Assembly: GCF_010119195.1 (NCBI RefSeq)
Contig: NZ_WRXL01000002.1
Location: 591,412 to 655,411, forward strand
DNA length: 64,000 nucleotides
Reading direction: 5' to 3'
From: Haloarcula salina
GTDB taxonomy: Archaea; Halobacteriota; Halobacteria; Halobacteriales; Haloarculaceae
Part shown: one piece after another, positions 25,215 through 34,142 of the stretch
Position numbering within the stretch: position 1 is the stretch's first letter
Layout: every line of letters starts with the position of its first letter
Translations under genes and position numbers: made by a program
The notes under the pieces: generated by a model
Told to the model about the DNA's origin: nothing
The model's database searches: none
What the model saw: the letters and a program-made list of their open reading frames with translations, nothing else

Positions 25215-27716
25215 TCAGAGCTCCGGGACCGCCAGGTGGAACTCCTGGTTTCTCGCTTCTAACAGACAGAGGTGAAAGCCCTCCTTGCGTGAGAGGTTCA
25301 CGAAGCTCTTTCGCTTGTCCCGACTGAACAGCCCGCTCGACGTGGCCTCCGTGGCGGTTTCGAGCGCGCCGGGTTCGAAGAAACTGCTAGTGACGAGGAA
25401 CGCCGCGGCCAGCGAATCGGAGGCGTTCCCGACCCGCTCGGCGTTGGTGACCAGATCGGTCATCTGGCTGTCGGTCGCCGGGTCCCGCGAGTCGTTGATG
25501 TTCGCGACCACCAGCGGGTTCCCCATCCGGTCGCGCACGACCACGTCGAAGCGCTCCTGTGACCGGGTCTCCTGGCCGTCTTCCGTGTAGGTCACCGAGA
25601 CCTGTCCGTTCAGTTCCGCACGGTCGATCTGGGGCAGCCCCTCGTAGAGGTCCTTCATCGAACCGGTGTGGCCGGTGCTCGCGATTTCGTAGAGGAGGTT
25701 TCGGACGAGCCAGTTGACGAAGCGGTACTGGATGCTCTCCGAGAGGAACTCCTCGAACGGCGTGCCGTCGACCGTCGCGCCCTCGGCCTCGAACTGCGTG
25801 TGGTGTTCCAGTCGGAGGTTCTCCTCGACCTGCTCGCGGGTCGCCTCCCCGTCGCGGGCCTTCTCCAGCGTCGCCTTCCCCTTCGAGTGGTACCTGACGA
25901 AGAGGTTCGTCCCGTTGATCGCCTCGGCAGTGCTCAGCCGCGGCCCGGCGGGGGCTCCGTCGCCGGCCTGTTCGGCGAGGCGGTCCTCGAGGCGCTCGAT
26001 CTCGGCCCGCGCGTCGGCCAGTTCCGACTCCAGTCGATCCCGTTCGGTCCGAAGTTCCTCGGTCGTCGCTTCGAGGTCGGCAAGCTCCGATTCGAGTTCC
26101 GACACCGTCTCGGCTCGCGCTTCGAGTTCCGTCTCCAGTTCGGCCACGCGCTCGTCGGAACCGGACGACGACTCGTCGCGGTCGGGCGCCGGTTGGGTCG
26201 GTGGCTCCTGGCCGGTGGCTTCCTGCCGCTGGTGGTCCCGCTCGACGGTCGCCGGTTCGGAGGTGCGCCTCTCTGCCGAAGTCGGCGTCTCGCGGTGCGG
26301 AGACCGGTCCTGCGAGCGGCCCGCGCCCGACGACTGGGGCGTGTTCGCGTCGGCATCTCCGGCGGACTGGTCGCGCCGAGACGCCGACGCCGGCCCCATC
26401 GCCGACGGCGGTACCTGCGTTCCGCCGCCCGATTGCTCCCGAGCGCTCGCGGACTTGCCGGGGTCGAGCGACGGAATGGACCGGGTCTCCAGGTCGGCGC
26501 TCGACGGTTCTGGCTCGGCCGCCGCCGTTTCCGCCTGCGCTCGGGGCCGTCGCGGCTCGCGGTGCTGCTCCGTCGGGCCGGCGCGCTCGGTATTCGTCTC
26601 CGGCGTGCGTCGACTCGCCTCGCTCGCCTGCGCGCTGTCCTCGGTGCGCGTCTCGGCGGCCTGAGCCGGCTCTCGTGTCGAGGTCGCGTCAGTCTGCTCG
26701 CGCGCGCTCGACTGGTCACCCGCGACCGGTCCCTCGTGGGCCGAGTCGGTTTCGGGTGTCGTCGCAGACTCCGTGTCTTCGCTCACGTCGCTGTTCGGTT
26801 CCTCCGTAGTCGAGGACTGCCCGGTCGCGTCGGCGGTTCGATCGGCCGCCGGGTCCGCCCGGTCGTCCGCGGAACGCTGGCGCGCACCGCCGGGGTTCGT
26901 CCCCTTCGTTCCGGGAGGACCGCCCGCCCCGCCCGTCGGACCGCCCTCGGACGGCTGCCGGTCCGTTCGCCCGGAGTCCGCCGGTGGTTCGGTCGGTTCT
27001 ATCGCCGACGACGACCGGGAGTCGTTCGGCGACTCGTCGGTGTCGGTCGCGTCGGCGGCATCGTCTGTCGGGACGGCCGCCGCATCGGCGGCATCCGCGT
27101 CGTCAGCGTCGTCGGACGCACCGCCCTCGTCGCTGTCGGGCACGGCGGCCGCCGCGTCCGTCGGGTCGTCGTCGACGGGTTCGGGGATCTCGACCGGATC
27201 GATGTCGACCGGCATGACCTCGTAGATCCCCACCTCGTCGTCGGCCGTCTCGAAGGCCTCGTCGCCGGTGAGCAGTTTCTCCGCGTTGCCGACCCACGCG
27301 ACGCTCATCGACCGGCCCTGGTGATACACCGTGTAGTAGTCCCCGGAGAGGACGTTCTCGGAGAGTTCGATGAACCCGGTGAAGCTCCCGTCGCTCAGCG
27401 TCCGGTCGACCTCCGAGAGCGGCGTCTCCTCGGTGTAGTACTTCGCTTTGACCTCGTCGGCGCGCTCTTGCATCACCGCGAGGAGGGCAAGCGCGTCGTG
27501 AGGCGCGCGTCTGGCGGTCCCCTCGGCGGCCTCGAAGTCCTCGATGTCGCCGTCGAGGACGCCGACGACCGTCCCGTTCAACATGAACAGACGGGTGGGG
27601 CCGGCGGTCACCGCGCCGGAGAACTCCTCTCCGGCGAGGGCCTGCAGGCCCGCGTACCCGCCCTCGAACGGGACCGACTCCCAGCCGTCGATCCGCTCGA
27701 CCGTGCGTGTACTCAT
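25215..27716 (-). CDS. Large haloarchaeal protein with disordered linker and coiled coil (DUF7527-like)
   Basis: 833 residues from ATG 27716. Residues 1-180 form a globular N-domain (MSTRTVERIDGWESVPFEGGYAGLQALAG) with repeated beta motifs and LFMLNGTVVGVLDGDI, roughly like a DUF7527/roadblock-type sensor. Residues 180-517 are low-complexity Ser/Thr/Glu/Asp/Ala/Pro. Residues 517-582 are a strict heptad coiled coil (VAELETELEARAETVSELESELADLE). Residues 590-833 form a second globular domain (FVRYHSKGKATLEKARDG...DVVVRDRMGNPLVVANINDSRDP) with a nuclease-like PVLVVA strand pattern. It resembles an uncharacterised haloarchaeal family; a scaffold or sensor role is inference. Its stop is 13 nt from the convergent wHTH stop. 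Confidence 0.8.
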   Translation of the reverse strand: MSTRTVERIDGWESVPFEGGYAGLQALAGEEFSGAVTAGPTRLFMLNGTVVGVLDGDIEDFEAAEGTARRAPHDALALLAVMQERADEVKAKYYTEETPLSEVDRTLSDGSFTGFIELSENVLSGDYYTVYHQGRSMSVAWVGNAEKLLTGDEAFETADDEVGIYEVMPVDIDPVEIPEPVDDDPTDAAAAVPDSDEGGASDDADDADAADAAAVPTDDAADATDTDESPNDSRSSSAIEPTEPPADSGRTDRQPSEGGPTGGAGGPPGTKGTNPGGARQRSADDRADPAADRTADATGQSSTTEEPNSDVSEDTESATTPETDSAHEGPVAGDQSSAREQTDATSTREPAQAAETRTEDSAQASEASRRTPETNTERAGPTEQHREPRRPRAQAETAAAEPEPSSADLETRSIPSLDPGKSASAREQSGGGTQVPPSAMGPASASRRDQSAGDADANTPQSSGAGRSQDRSPHRETPTSAERRTSEPATVERDHQRQEATGQEPPTQPAPDRDESSSGSDERVAELETELEARAETVSELESELADLEATTEELRTERDRLESELADARAEIERLEDRLAEQAGDGAPAGPRLSTAEAINGTNLFVRYHSKGKATLEKARDGEATREQVEENLRLEHHTQFEAEGATVDGTPFEEFLSESIQYRFVNWLVRNLLYEIASTGHTGSMKDLYEGLPQIDRAELNGQVSVTYTEDGQETRSQERFDVVVRDRMGNPLVVANINDSRDPATDSQMTDLVTNAERVGNASDSLAAAFLVTSSFFEPGALETATEATSSGLFSRDKRKSFVNLSRKEGFHLCLLEARNQEFHLAVPEL

Positions 27717-27832
27717 TACCTCACTCAAGCCGGATGGCGGACAAATAGTTTGTGCCCGGGTCGGAACGCGTTATCGGCCTCGGTTTGGCCGGCGTCGCGG
27801 GCTGTCGGGCCCGAATCGGGTCGGGACTGGAG

Positions 27833-28087
27833 TTACGAGTCGGCGAGGTGTCGCCCGCGAGCGACGACGTACATGAGAACGATGCCGGTCCCGACGGCGA
27901 GGACGAACTGGCCGAGCAGGGCCAGCACGGCCCCCAGCGGTGAACTGCCGAGCGCCAGGTACACGAGGGCGTAGGGGACGAGGGCGACGGCGACGAACGC
28001 GCCGATGAGTTTCGCGAGCGGCCGGGATTCCGAGAGGATCTGTGCGACGTTCAGGTCCCCGGTAGCGGGGTCGACGAAGGGCGACAT
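27833..28087 (-). CDS. Small membrane protein with two hydrophobic helices
   Basis: 84 residues from ATG 28087 (MSPFVDPATGDLNVAQILSESRPLAKL). Helices lie at about 28-48 and 52-74. The first 25 residues are soluble. It borders the terminal oxidase locus and is divergent from the next membrane protein gene across 140 bp. No function assigned. Confidence 0.65.
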   Translation of the reverse strand: MSPFVDPATGDLNVAQILSESRPLAKLIGAFVAVALVPYALVYLALGSSPLGAVLALLGQFVLAVGTGIVLMYVVARGRHLADS

Positions 28088-28227
28088 ACCTGTCCGACCG
28101 GTCACCGCCCCCTCGTAAGTAGCTCCCGGATACTGCGGGACAGTCCGGTCGGCGCGGGACCGGGTCTCGGGCGGACGGTGTACCGGCGGTCCGATGGACA
28201 TATCACCGGCCGGTCGCAAGTGACGGT

Positions 28228-28629
28228 ATGGCAGAGGCAGAGGAGCCGGGACTGAGCGACCAGTATCCGACCGCGAGCCCGTGGCCGCTGTTCGTCGCTC
28301 TCGGGCTGACGCTGTCCGAGATCGGCGTGTTCATCGGCCTCTTTCCGGTCGCCGTCTTCGGGCTGATACTGTTCGGTGGGAGCGTCGCCGGGATTCTGAC
28401 CGAGTCAGGGTACGCCGAGCGCCCGTGGCCGACGCTGCTCGGCGTCGGCGCGGTGCTGACGGTACTCGCCGCGGCGCTGGCGCTCTGGCAGATTCCGCTG
28501 GCCGACATCGCGCTGTCGAACGTCGGCGAGGGGCCGCTGTTGACCCGCCTCGTCGCCGTCGCCGTCGCCGGTCTCGTGATGGCCGCGATGGGGAGCGTCG
28601 CGTCGCTCCTCGAACAGACCGCGGCCTGA
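28228..28629 (+). CDS. Membrane protein of the coxA locus (DUF7541-like)
   Basis: 133 residues with four hydrophobic segments (about 19-38, 41-62, 69-90 and 104-127). MAEAEEPGLSDQYPTASPWPLFVALGL is a recurrent start in small haloarchaeal proteins beside cytochrome oxidase subunit I. It probably assists oxidase assembly or forms an accessory subunit; no ligand motif is seen. It precedes a second small membrane protein gene by 44 bp, consistent with one transcript. Confidence 0.72.
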   Translation: MAEAEEPGLSDQYPTASPWPLFVALGLTLSEIGVFIGLFPVAVFGLILFGGSVAGILTESGYAERPWPTLLGVGAVLTVLAAALALWQIPLADIALSNVGEGPLLTRLVAVAVAGLVMAAMGSVASLLEQTAA

Positions 28630-28673
28630 GCGAAACCAACAGCCTATTTACCGGCCTCTACAAAGGCCCAGCC

Positions 28674-29000
28674 ATGGCACTGTTTGGGTTCGAAAAAGAC
28701 ACCCTGCTCGACCTCACTGTGAACGTCATTCCGCTGGGTATCATCCTCTTCTTCATCGCCGCGTTCGCCGTGTTCCCGGCTTTCGGAACGGACCCCGTCT
28801 TCTCCGGGATGCAGTTCGCGCTGATGGTCTCGATGTTCCTGCTGCTCGCCGTCCTGACGTACTACGCGGGCCGCGCCATCGAGAACGCAGAGTCGCGCCA
28901 GGAGAGCGTCGAAGCGGCGTCCGCCGTCGAGGAACCGCCAGGAGAAGTCACCGGGCTCGACGACACCGGCGTCGAGGACGGCGAAGCGACCCAGGAGTAA
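28674..29000 (+). CDS. DUF6684-like small membrane protein of the coxA locus
   Basis: 108 residues from ATG 28674 (MALFGFEKDTLLDLTVNVIPLGIILFF). Two helices (about 12-34 and 46-67) are followed by an acidic tail that probably lies in the cytoplasm. The family commonly occurs just before haloarchaeal cytochrome oxidase subunit I. An accessory subunit role is an inference from its place. Confidence 0.78.
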   Translation: MALFGFEKDTLLDLTVNVIPLGIILFFIAAFAVFPAFGTDPVFSGMQFALMVSMFLLLAVLTYYAGRAIENAESRQESVEAASAVEEPPGEVTGLDDTGVEDGEATQE

Positions 29001-29193
29001 ACGATACCCGGTCGCCCGGGGCCCCGCGAGAGCCGTTCTGCAGTTCGACGGATACCCACTCCAACGAGACCCAGGCAAGTGGCGTCGCCGACGTTCACAC
29101 GCCAGTGCCGTGTGCCGGTCGGGGCAAGCGATCGCGGGCGCACGAGGCGCGTGAACCGACCCTTTCATTATGGCCCAGTCCTGAGAATCGTCC

Positions 29194-30972
29194 ATGGTAG
29201 CAGGAGATATTGTGCTGACGGGGCTCATGGCCGTCCTCCTCGTCGGCATCGCCGCGCTTCTCACGCGCATCGAGAACTGGCGGTCCTATACGCCCCTCGC
29301 CGGGGGCGGGACCGCCACGGGTGAGACCGTGGTTCATCGAGAGAAACCCGCTGGTATCATTCGCTGGCTGACAACCGTCGACCACAAGGACATCGGCCTG
29401 CTGTACGGGCTGTACGCCATCATCGCCTTCGCGGTCGGCGGCATCATGGCGTTTCTCATCCGCGTCCAGCTCGTCACGCCCGCCGGGGCGATCCTGAGCA
29501 ACAACGCCTACAACTCCATCCTGACGAGCCACGGGATCACGATGCTGTTCCTGTTCGGGACGCCCATCATCGCGGCGTTCGCGAACTACTTCATCCCGCT
29601 GCTCATCGGGGCCGACGACATGGCGTTCCCGCGCATCAACGCCATCGCGTTCTGGGTCCTCCCGCCCGCGGCACTCCTCATCTGGGCCGGGTTCTTCCTC
29701 GCGCCGGTGACCGACAACATGATCGAGCCGGCCCGGACGGCCTGGACGATGTACACGCCGCTGTCGGTCGAGCAGACGAACCCCGGCGTGGACCTGATGC
29801 TGCTCGGACTCCACCTCTCCGGGGTCGGAGCGACGATGGGCGCGATCAACTTCATCGCGACCATCTTCACCGAGCGCGACGGCGACGTCGACTGGGCGAA
29901 CCTCGACATCTTCTCGTGGACGATGCTTACCCAGTCCGCGCTCATCCTGTTCGCGTTCCCGCTGCTGGGGAGCGCCCTCGTCATGCTGCTGATGGATCGG
30001 AACCTCCAGACGACGTTCTTCGCCGTCGAGGGCGGAGGTCCGCTGCTGTGGCAGCACCTGTTCTGGTTCTTCGGCCACCCCGAGGTGTACATCCTCGTCC
30101 TACCGCCGATGGGGCTCGTGAGTCTCATCCTGCCGAAGTTCTCCGGCCGGAAGCTGTTCGGCTTCAAGTTCGTCGTCTACTCCACGCTGGCCATCGGCGT
30201 CCTCTCCTTCGGCGTCTGGGCACACCACATGTTCTCGACGGGCATGGACCCGCGCCTGCGCGCCTCGTTCATGGCCGTCTCGCTCGCCATCGCCATCCCG
30301 AGCGCCGTCAAGACGTTCAACTGGATCACGACGATGTGGAACGGTCGGCTCCGCCTGACGACGCCGATGCTGTTCTGTATCGGCTTCGTCTCGAACTTCA
30401 TCATCGGCGGCGTCACCGGCGTGTTCCTCGCCGCCGTTCCGGTCGACCTCATCCTCCACGACACCTACTACGTCGTGGGTCACTTCCACTACATCGTGAT
30501 GGGGGCGATCGGCTTCGCGGCCTTCGCGGGCATCTACTACTGGTTCCCGGTCTTCACCGGCCGGATGTACCAGCGCACCCTCGGGAAGGCGCACTTCTGG
30601 CTCTCGATGGTCGGGACCAACCTCACCTTCTTCGCGATGCTGGCGCTTGGCTACCTCGGGATGCCGCGCCGGTACGCCACCTACCAGTTCGACGGCGCGA
30701 TCGCCCCGCTGGTCCAGGTCACGACGTTCCACCAGCTGGCGACGGTCGGCGCGGTCATCCTGCTGGTCGGTCAGCTCATCTTCGTCTGGAACATCGTCCA
30801 GTCCTGGCTCGAAGGACCGAAGGTCGAGGACGGCGACCCGTGGAACCTCGAACGCGACGGGATGCTCGACCGCGAGTTCGAGTGGTTCGACGAGCAGCTC
30901 GAAGCCGACGAACACGAGCGCGACCCGTCGCTGCTCGCCGACGGCGGACAGGACGAACAGACGGACTCGTAA
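29194..30972 (+). CDS. coxA: Cytochrome c oxidase subunit I (haem-copper terminal oxidase)
   Basis: 592 residues with about 12-14 membrane helices. The ligands are in place: TSHGITMLFLFGTPII (low-spin haem His), WFFGHPEVYILVLPPMG (CuB His and the cross-linked Tyr of the A-type family), WAHHMFSTGMDPR (CuB His pair) and VVGHFHYIVMGAIGF (haem ligands). It reduces O2 to water at the cell membrane and pumps protons. An extra N-terminal helix (MVAGDIVLTGLMAVLLVG) precedes the core. It follows two small membrane proteins on the same strand. No subunit II, subunit III or haem-synthesis gene lies within the window on either side. Confidence 0.97.
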   Translation: MVAGDIVLTGLMAVLLVGIAALLTRIENWRSYTPLAGGGTATGETVVHREKPAGIIRWLTTVDHKDIGLLYGLYAIIAFAVGGIMAFLIRVQLVTPAGAILSNNAYNSILTSHGITMLFLFGTPIIAAFANYFIPLLIGADDMAFPRINAIAFWVLPPAALLIWAGFFLAPVTDNMIEPARTAWTMYTPLSVEQTNPGVDLMLLGLHLSGVGATMGAINFIATIFTERDGDVDWANLDIFSWTMLTQSALILFAFPLLGSALVMLLMDRNLQTTFFAVEGGGPLLWQHLFWFFGHPEVYILVLPPMGLVSLILPKFSGRKLFGFKFVVYSTLAIGVLSFGVWAHHMFSTGMDPRLRASFMAVSLAIAIPSAVKTFNWITTMWNGRLRLTTPMLFCIGFVSNFIIGGVTGVFLAAVPVDLILHDTYYVVGHFHYIVMGAIGFAAFAGIYYWFPVFTGRMYQRTLGKAHFWLSMVGTNLTFFAMLALGYLGMPRRYATYQFDGAIAPLVQVTTFHQLATVGAVILLVGQLIFVWNIVQSWLEGPKVEDGDPWNLERDGMLDREFEWFDEQLEADEHERDPSLLADGGQDEQTDS

Positions 30973-31068
30973 GCGAGAAGACTGTTTTCGACCGCGGTTC
31001 TCTCGTTCGATGCTGAACTCGACAGCGGCGCTACAACCGCGTGAGCGCGGCCGCAAGAGCGCCGCGGC

Positions 31069-31161
31069 CTAGCTCGCACCGGAGACGAGGACGATGGCGG
31101 TGACGAACATCATGAGGGCGATACCCGAGAGAACGAGAAACAGCAGTTCCTTCTGGGACAT
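31069..31161 (-). CDS. 30-residue single-helix membrane protein
   Basis: The frame runs from ATG 31161 to a TAG at 31069-31071. After MSQKELLF comes one clean hydrophobic helix (about residues 6-27), ending SGAS. It lies between coxA and a small membrane protein gene, on the minus strand, convergent to coxA. It is shorter than most gene finders allow. The composition (polar start, long hydrophobic run, few rare codons) is that of a genuine bitopic mini-protein, perhaps a small oxidase subunit. Confidence 0.55.
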   Translation of the reverse strand: MSQKELLFLVLSGIALMMFVTAIVLVSGAS

Positions 31162-31219
31162 ACGTGAACTACGGGGCCGAAGTGAAAAAGGCTAATCGTC
31201 TCGGGCCCTTCGTTCCGGT

Positions 31220-31489
31220 ATGACCCAGCGAGCGGAGGGCCGTTCCGGACAGGGCATCGTGGTCCGGCTGTACGTCGCCATCGTCGTGCTGGCGGGCGTG
31301 ATGGGATTCGTTCTCGGAAGTATCCGCCCGGAGAACCTTCAGCCGAGGCTGTTCGGCGTGCTCGCGCTCCCGCCGACGCCGCTCGGCGTCGCCATTTACG
31401 GACTCGTCACCGTCGGCGTCGGCCTCGGCGCGCTCCTCGCGCTCGTGATGTACGTCTCCGCGCGGTTCGACGACGCGGCCGCGAACTAG
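31220..31489 (+). CDS. Small membrane protein (DUF7520-like)
   Basis: 89 residues, two helices at about 14-35 and 55-80, with a short soluble start MTQRAEGRSGQG. It is divergent from the 30-residue mini-gene across 58 bp. Its stop overlaps that of the convergent mutase gene (CTAG shared at 31486-31489). A place in the oxidase neighbourhood is the only clue to function. Confidence 0.7.
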   Translation: MTQRAEGRSGQGIVVRLYVAIVVLAGVMGFVLGSIRPENLQPRLFGVLALPPTPLGVAIYGLVTVGVGLGALLALVMYVSARFDDAAAN

Positions 31490-33189
31490 GCCACGCTCGC
31501 CGTCTCCTGGTACGACCCGTACTCGGCCTCGAAGACGGCCATGATCTCGCCCATCGTCGCGTACGCCTTGACGGCGTCGACGATGACCGGCATGACGTTT
31601 TCGCCCGCGTCCACGGCGTCGCGAAGGTCGTCGAGTGCGGCCTCGACGGCCGCGTCGTCGCGGTCCGCCTTCACCGAGGCCAGCCGGTCTCGCTGGCGCT
31701 CCTGGACGTCCTCGTCGACGGTCAGTATCTCCGGCTCGGTGTCCTCCTCGACGGTGTACTTGTTGACGCCGACGACGACCTCCTCGTCCTCCTCCACGCG
31801 CTCCTGGTACTCGTAGGCGGCGTCCTGGATCTCGCGCTGGAAGTAGCCGCCCTGGATGCCGTCGAGCACGCCGTCGCGGACGGACCCGTCGCCGAGTTCC
31901 TCGCGGACGTGTTCGATGTAGGCCATCGCCTTCTCCTCGACCTCGTCGGTCAGCGCCTCGACGGCGAAGCTCCCGCCGAGCGGGTCGACGATGTCGGCGG
32001 CTCCGGACTCCTCGGCGATGATCTGCTGGGTGCGCAGGGCCACGCGGACGGCGTCCTCGGAGGGGAGCGCGAGCGCCTCGTCGAAGCTGTTGGTGTGGAG
32101 GCTCTGGGTCCCGCCGAGGACGCCGGCGAGCGCCTGGATGGTCACGCGGACGACGTTGTTGACGGGCTGTTGGGCGGTGAGCGACTGTCCGGCGGTCTGG
32201 GTGTGGAACTTCAGTTGCTTGCTGGCGTCGGCCTCCGCGCCGTACCACTCGTCCATGACGCGCGCGTAGATGCGCCGCGCCGCGCGGAACTTCGCGATCT
32301 CCTCGAAGATGGAGTTGTGCGAGTTGAAGAAAAAGGACAGTTGGGGCGCGAACTCGTCGACGTCGAGGCCCCGTTCCAGGCAGTCCTCGACGTAGGCGAA
32401 CCCGTCGGCGAGCGTGAACGCGAGCTCCTGGATCGCGGTCGAGCCGGCCTCGCGGATGTGATAGCCCGAGACCGAGACGGGCTTGAACTTCGGCGTCTCC
32501 CGACAGGCGAACTCGATCACGTCGGTGACCAGCTTCAGCGACGGCTCGGGCGGGATTACCCACTCCTTCTGTGCGATGAACTCCTTGAACATGTCGTTCT
32601 GGAGGGTCCCGCGGATCTCCTCGCGCGGCACCCCCTGCTGGTCAGCGAGCGCGATGTACATGGCGTAGACGACCGGCGCGCTGGGGTTGATGGTGAACGA
32701 GGTCGACACCTCGTCGAGGCGGATGCCGTCGAACAACCGCTCCATGTCCGCCAGCGTGTCGACGGCGACGCCCTCCTTGCCGACCTCGCCGTCGGCCATC
32801 GCGTCGTCGGAGTCGATACCCATGAGCGTCGGCATGTCGAACGCCGTCGAGAGCCCGGTCTGGCCCTCGTCGATGAGGTAGTGAAAGCGCTCGTTGGTCT
32901 CGTCGGCGGTCCCGAAGCCGGCGAACTGACGCATCGTCCACTGCCGGCCGCGGTACATCGTCGGGTACACGCCGCGGGTGTACGGTTCCTCGCCGGGGAA
33001 GCCGAGGTCGGCCTCGTAGTCGAGGTCCGCCACGTCCAGCGGCGTGTACAGCCGGTCGACCTCGTGGTTCGACACCGTCGCGTAGCGGTCGTCGCGCTCG
33101 CCGTAGGCGTCCAGTACCGGGTCGAGCGTCTCGGCTTCCCACTCGTCTCGCTGCTCGCGGATCCGCCGGAGGTCCGCCTCGTCGTACAT
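31486..33189 (-). CDS. mcmA1: Methylmalonyl-CoA mutase, large subunit N-terminal part
   Basis: 567 residues from ATG 33189 (MYDEADLRRIREQRDEWEAET). The mutase catalytic barrel is complete: PYTRGVYPTMYRGRQWTMRQFAGFGTADETNERF (about 77-110), STAFDMPTLMGIDSDD, and CRETPKFKPVSVSGYHIREAGS. The C-terminal B12-binding (DxHxxG) domain is absent, as is normal for archaea that encode it as a separate protein. With adenosylcobalamin it interconverts methylmalonyl-CoA and succinyl-CoA. In the window it stands apart from the other acyl-CoA genes. Confidence 0.95.
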   Translation of the reverse strand: MYDEADLRRIREQRDEWEAETLDPVLDAYGERDDRYATVSNHEVDRLYTPLDVADLDYEADLGFPGEEPYTRGVYPTMYRGRQWTMRQFAGFGTADETNERFHYLIDEGQTGLSTAFDMPTLMGIDSDDAMADGEVGKEGVAVDTLADMERLFDGIRLDEVSTSFTINPSAPVVYAMYIALADQQGVPREEIRGTLQNDMFKEFIAQKEWVIPPEPSLKLVTDVIEFACRETPKFKPVSVSGYHIREAGSTAIQELAFTLADGFAYVEDCLERGLDVDEFAPQLSFFFNSHNSIFEEIAKFRAARRIYARVMDEWYGAEADASKQLKFHTQTAGQSLTAQQPVNNVVRVTIQALAGVLGGTQSLHTNSFDEALALPSEDAVRVALRTQQIIAEESGAADIVDPLGGSFAVEALTDEVEEKAMAYIEHVREELGDGSVRDGVLDGIQGGYFQREIQDAAYEYQERVEEDEEVVVGVNKYTVEEDTEPEILTVDEDVQERQRDRLASVKADRDDAAVEAALDDLRDAVDAGENVMPVIVDAVKAYATMGEIMAVFEAEYGSYQETASVA

Positions 33190-33312
33190 GCGTGCGAGTA
33201 TGTCACGATTTAGCAAGAAGGTTCGGGCGGTCGGGAGGGGGCGGCAGGTACCGGCCGGCCAACGTGTGCCCTCCGGGCGGAGCCGCTCCCGACGGCGCTC
33301 CGCTGGTGAGCG

Positions 33313-34104
33313 CTACTCCTGGAGCCGTTCGGTCGTCTGGACGAGGGGGTGGTGGGCGTAGTCGACGACTTCGATGTCCTCGATGGATTCGAGGTCGGAG
33401 TTGGCGGCCGTCTCGGCCATCCCCAGTTCGACCGTCTCGTCGAGGACGATGACGTAAGCGTCCATCTCTTCGATGCCGAGGCGCGCGGCGGCCTTCACCC
33501 GGTGGTGACCGTCGGCCAGCAGGAGGTCCCCGCCGTTGTCGATGACGACCAGGGGCTCGGCCAGCCCGCGTTCGAGTTCGTACACCCGTCCTTCGAGTTC
33601 GTCGGCGTACACCGTCGTCTGCGTCGGCGTGAGGTCGGACAGCTTCACCTCCCGCCTGCCTTCGTGGGTGGTGATGCCGTGGATGTTCTCCAGCGTTCGG
33701 CTGAGCTTGTCGACCTTGCCCGGCGTCGCCCGCTCGATGTGCGAGCGGATCACGTCGGCGTTCGAGATGATGCCGACGAGGTGGCCGGCGTCGTCGACGA
33801 CGGGGAGTTTCTGGATGCCCGAGCGCAGGATGACCCGGGCCGCGTCCTGGACGGCCATGTCCGGGTGGGCCACGAGGATGTCCTCGGTCATCACGCGGAA
33901 CATCGGCTCGTGGTCCTCCGCGAGCAACAGGTCGCGGGCGCTGACGAATCCCTCGACGCGCCGGCCGTCCGTCACCGGGAAGCCGCTGAAGTGATCGTTG
34001 TCGGCGATGCGTCGCGCCACTTCACCGACGGTGTCGTCGAGTTCGACGGTGGCGACCTCGCGGCTCATGTAATCCCCGACCGTCGGTCGACTCGATTCGT
34101 CCAT
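33313..34104 (-). CDS. Two CBS domains plus ParB/sulfiredoxin-like domain
   Basis: 263 residues from ATG 34104. A tandem CBS pair fills residues 1-130: TVGDYMSREVATVELDDTVGEVA and MTEDILVAHPDMAVQDAARVILRSG. The C-terminal half is ParB/sulfiredoxin-like, with VKLSDLTPTQTTVYADELEGRVYELERG and the core PLVVIDNGGDLLLADGHHRVKAAARLG. CBS pairs bind adenine nucleotides; ParB-type nuclease folds may bind CTP or DNA. This fusion is found in haloarchaea with no known role. It is on the same strand as the RCK-DHH gene, 38 bp after it. Confidence 0.9.
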   Translation of the reverse strand: MDESSRPTVGDYMSREVATVELDDTVGEVARRIADNDHFSGFPVTDGRRVEGFVSARDLLLAEDHEPMFRVMTEDILVAHPDMAVQDAARVILRSGIQKLPVVDDAGHLVGIISNADVIRSHIERATPGKVDKLSRTLENIHGITTHEGRREVKLSDLTPTQTTVYADELEGRVYELERGLAEPLVVIDNGGDLLLADGHHRVKAAARLGIEEMDAYVIVLDETVELGMAETAANSDLESIEDIEVVDYAHHPLVQTTERLQE

Positions 34105-34142
34105 CGCCGGTGAGTTCTCGACCGACGGCAAAAAAGGCTCGC

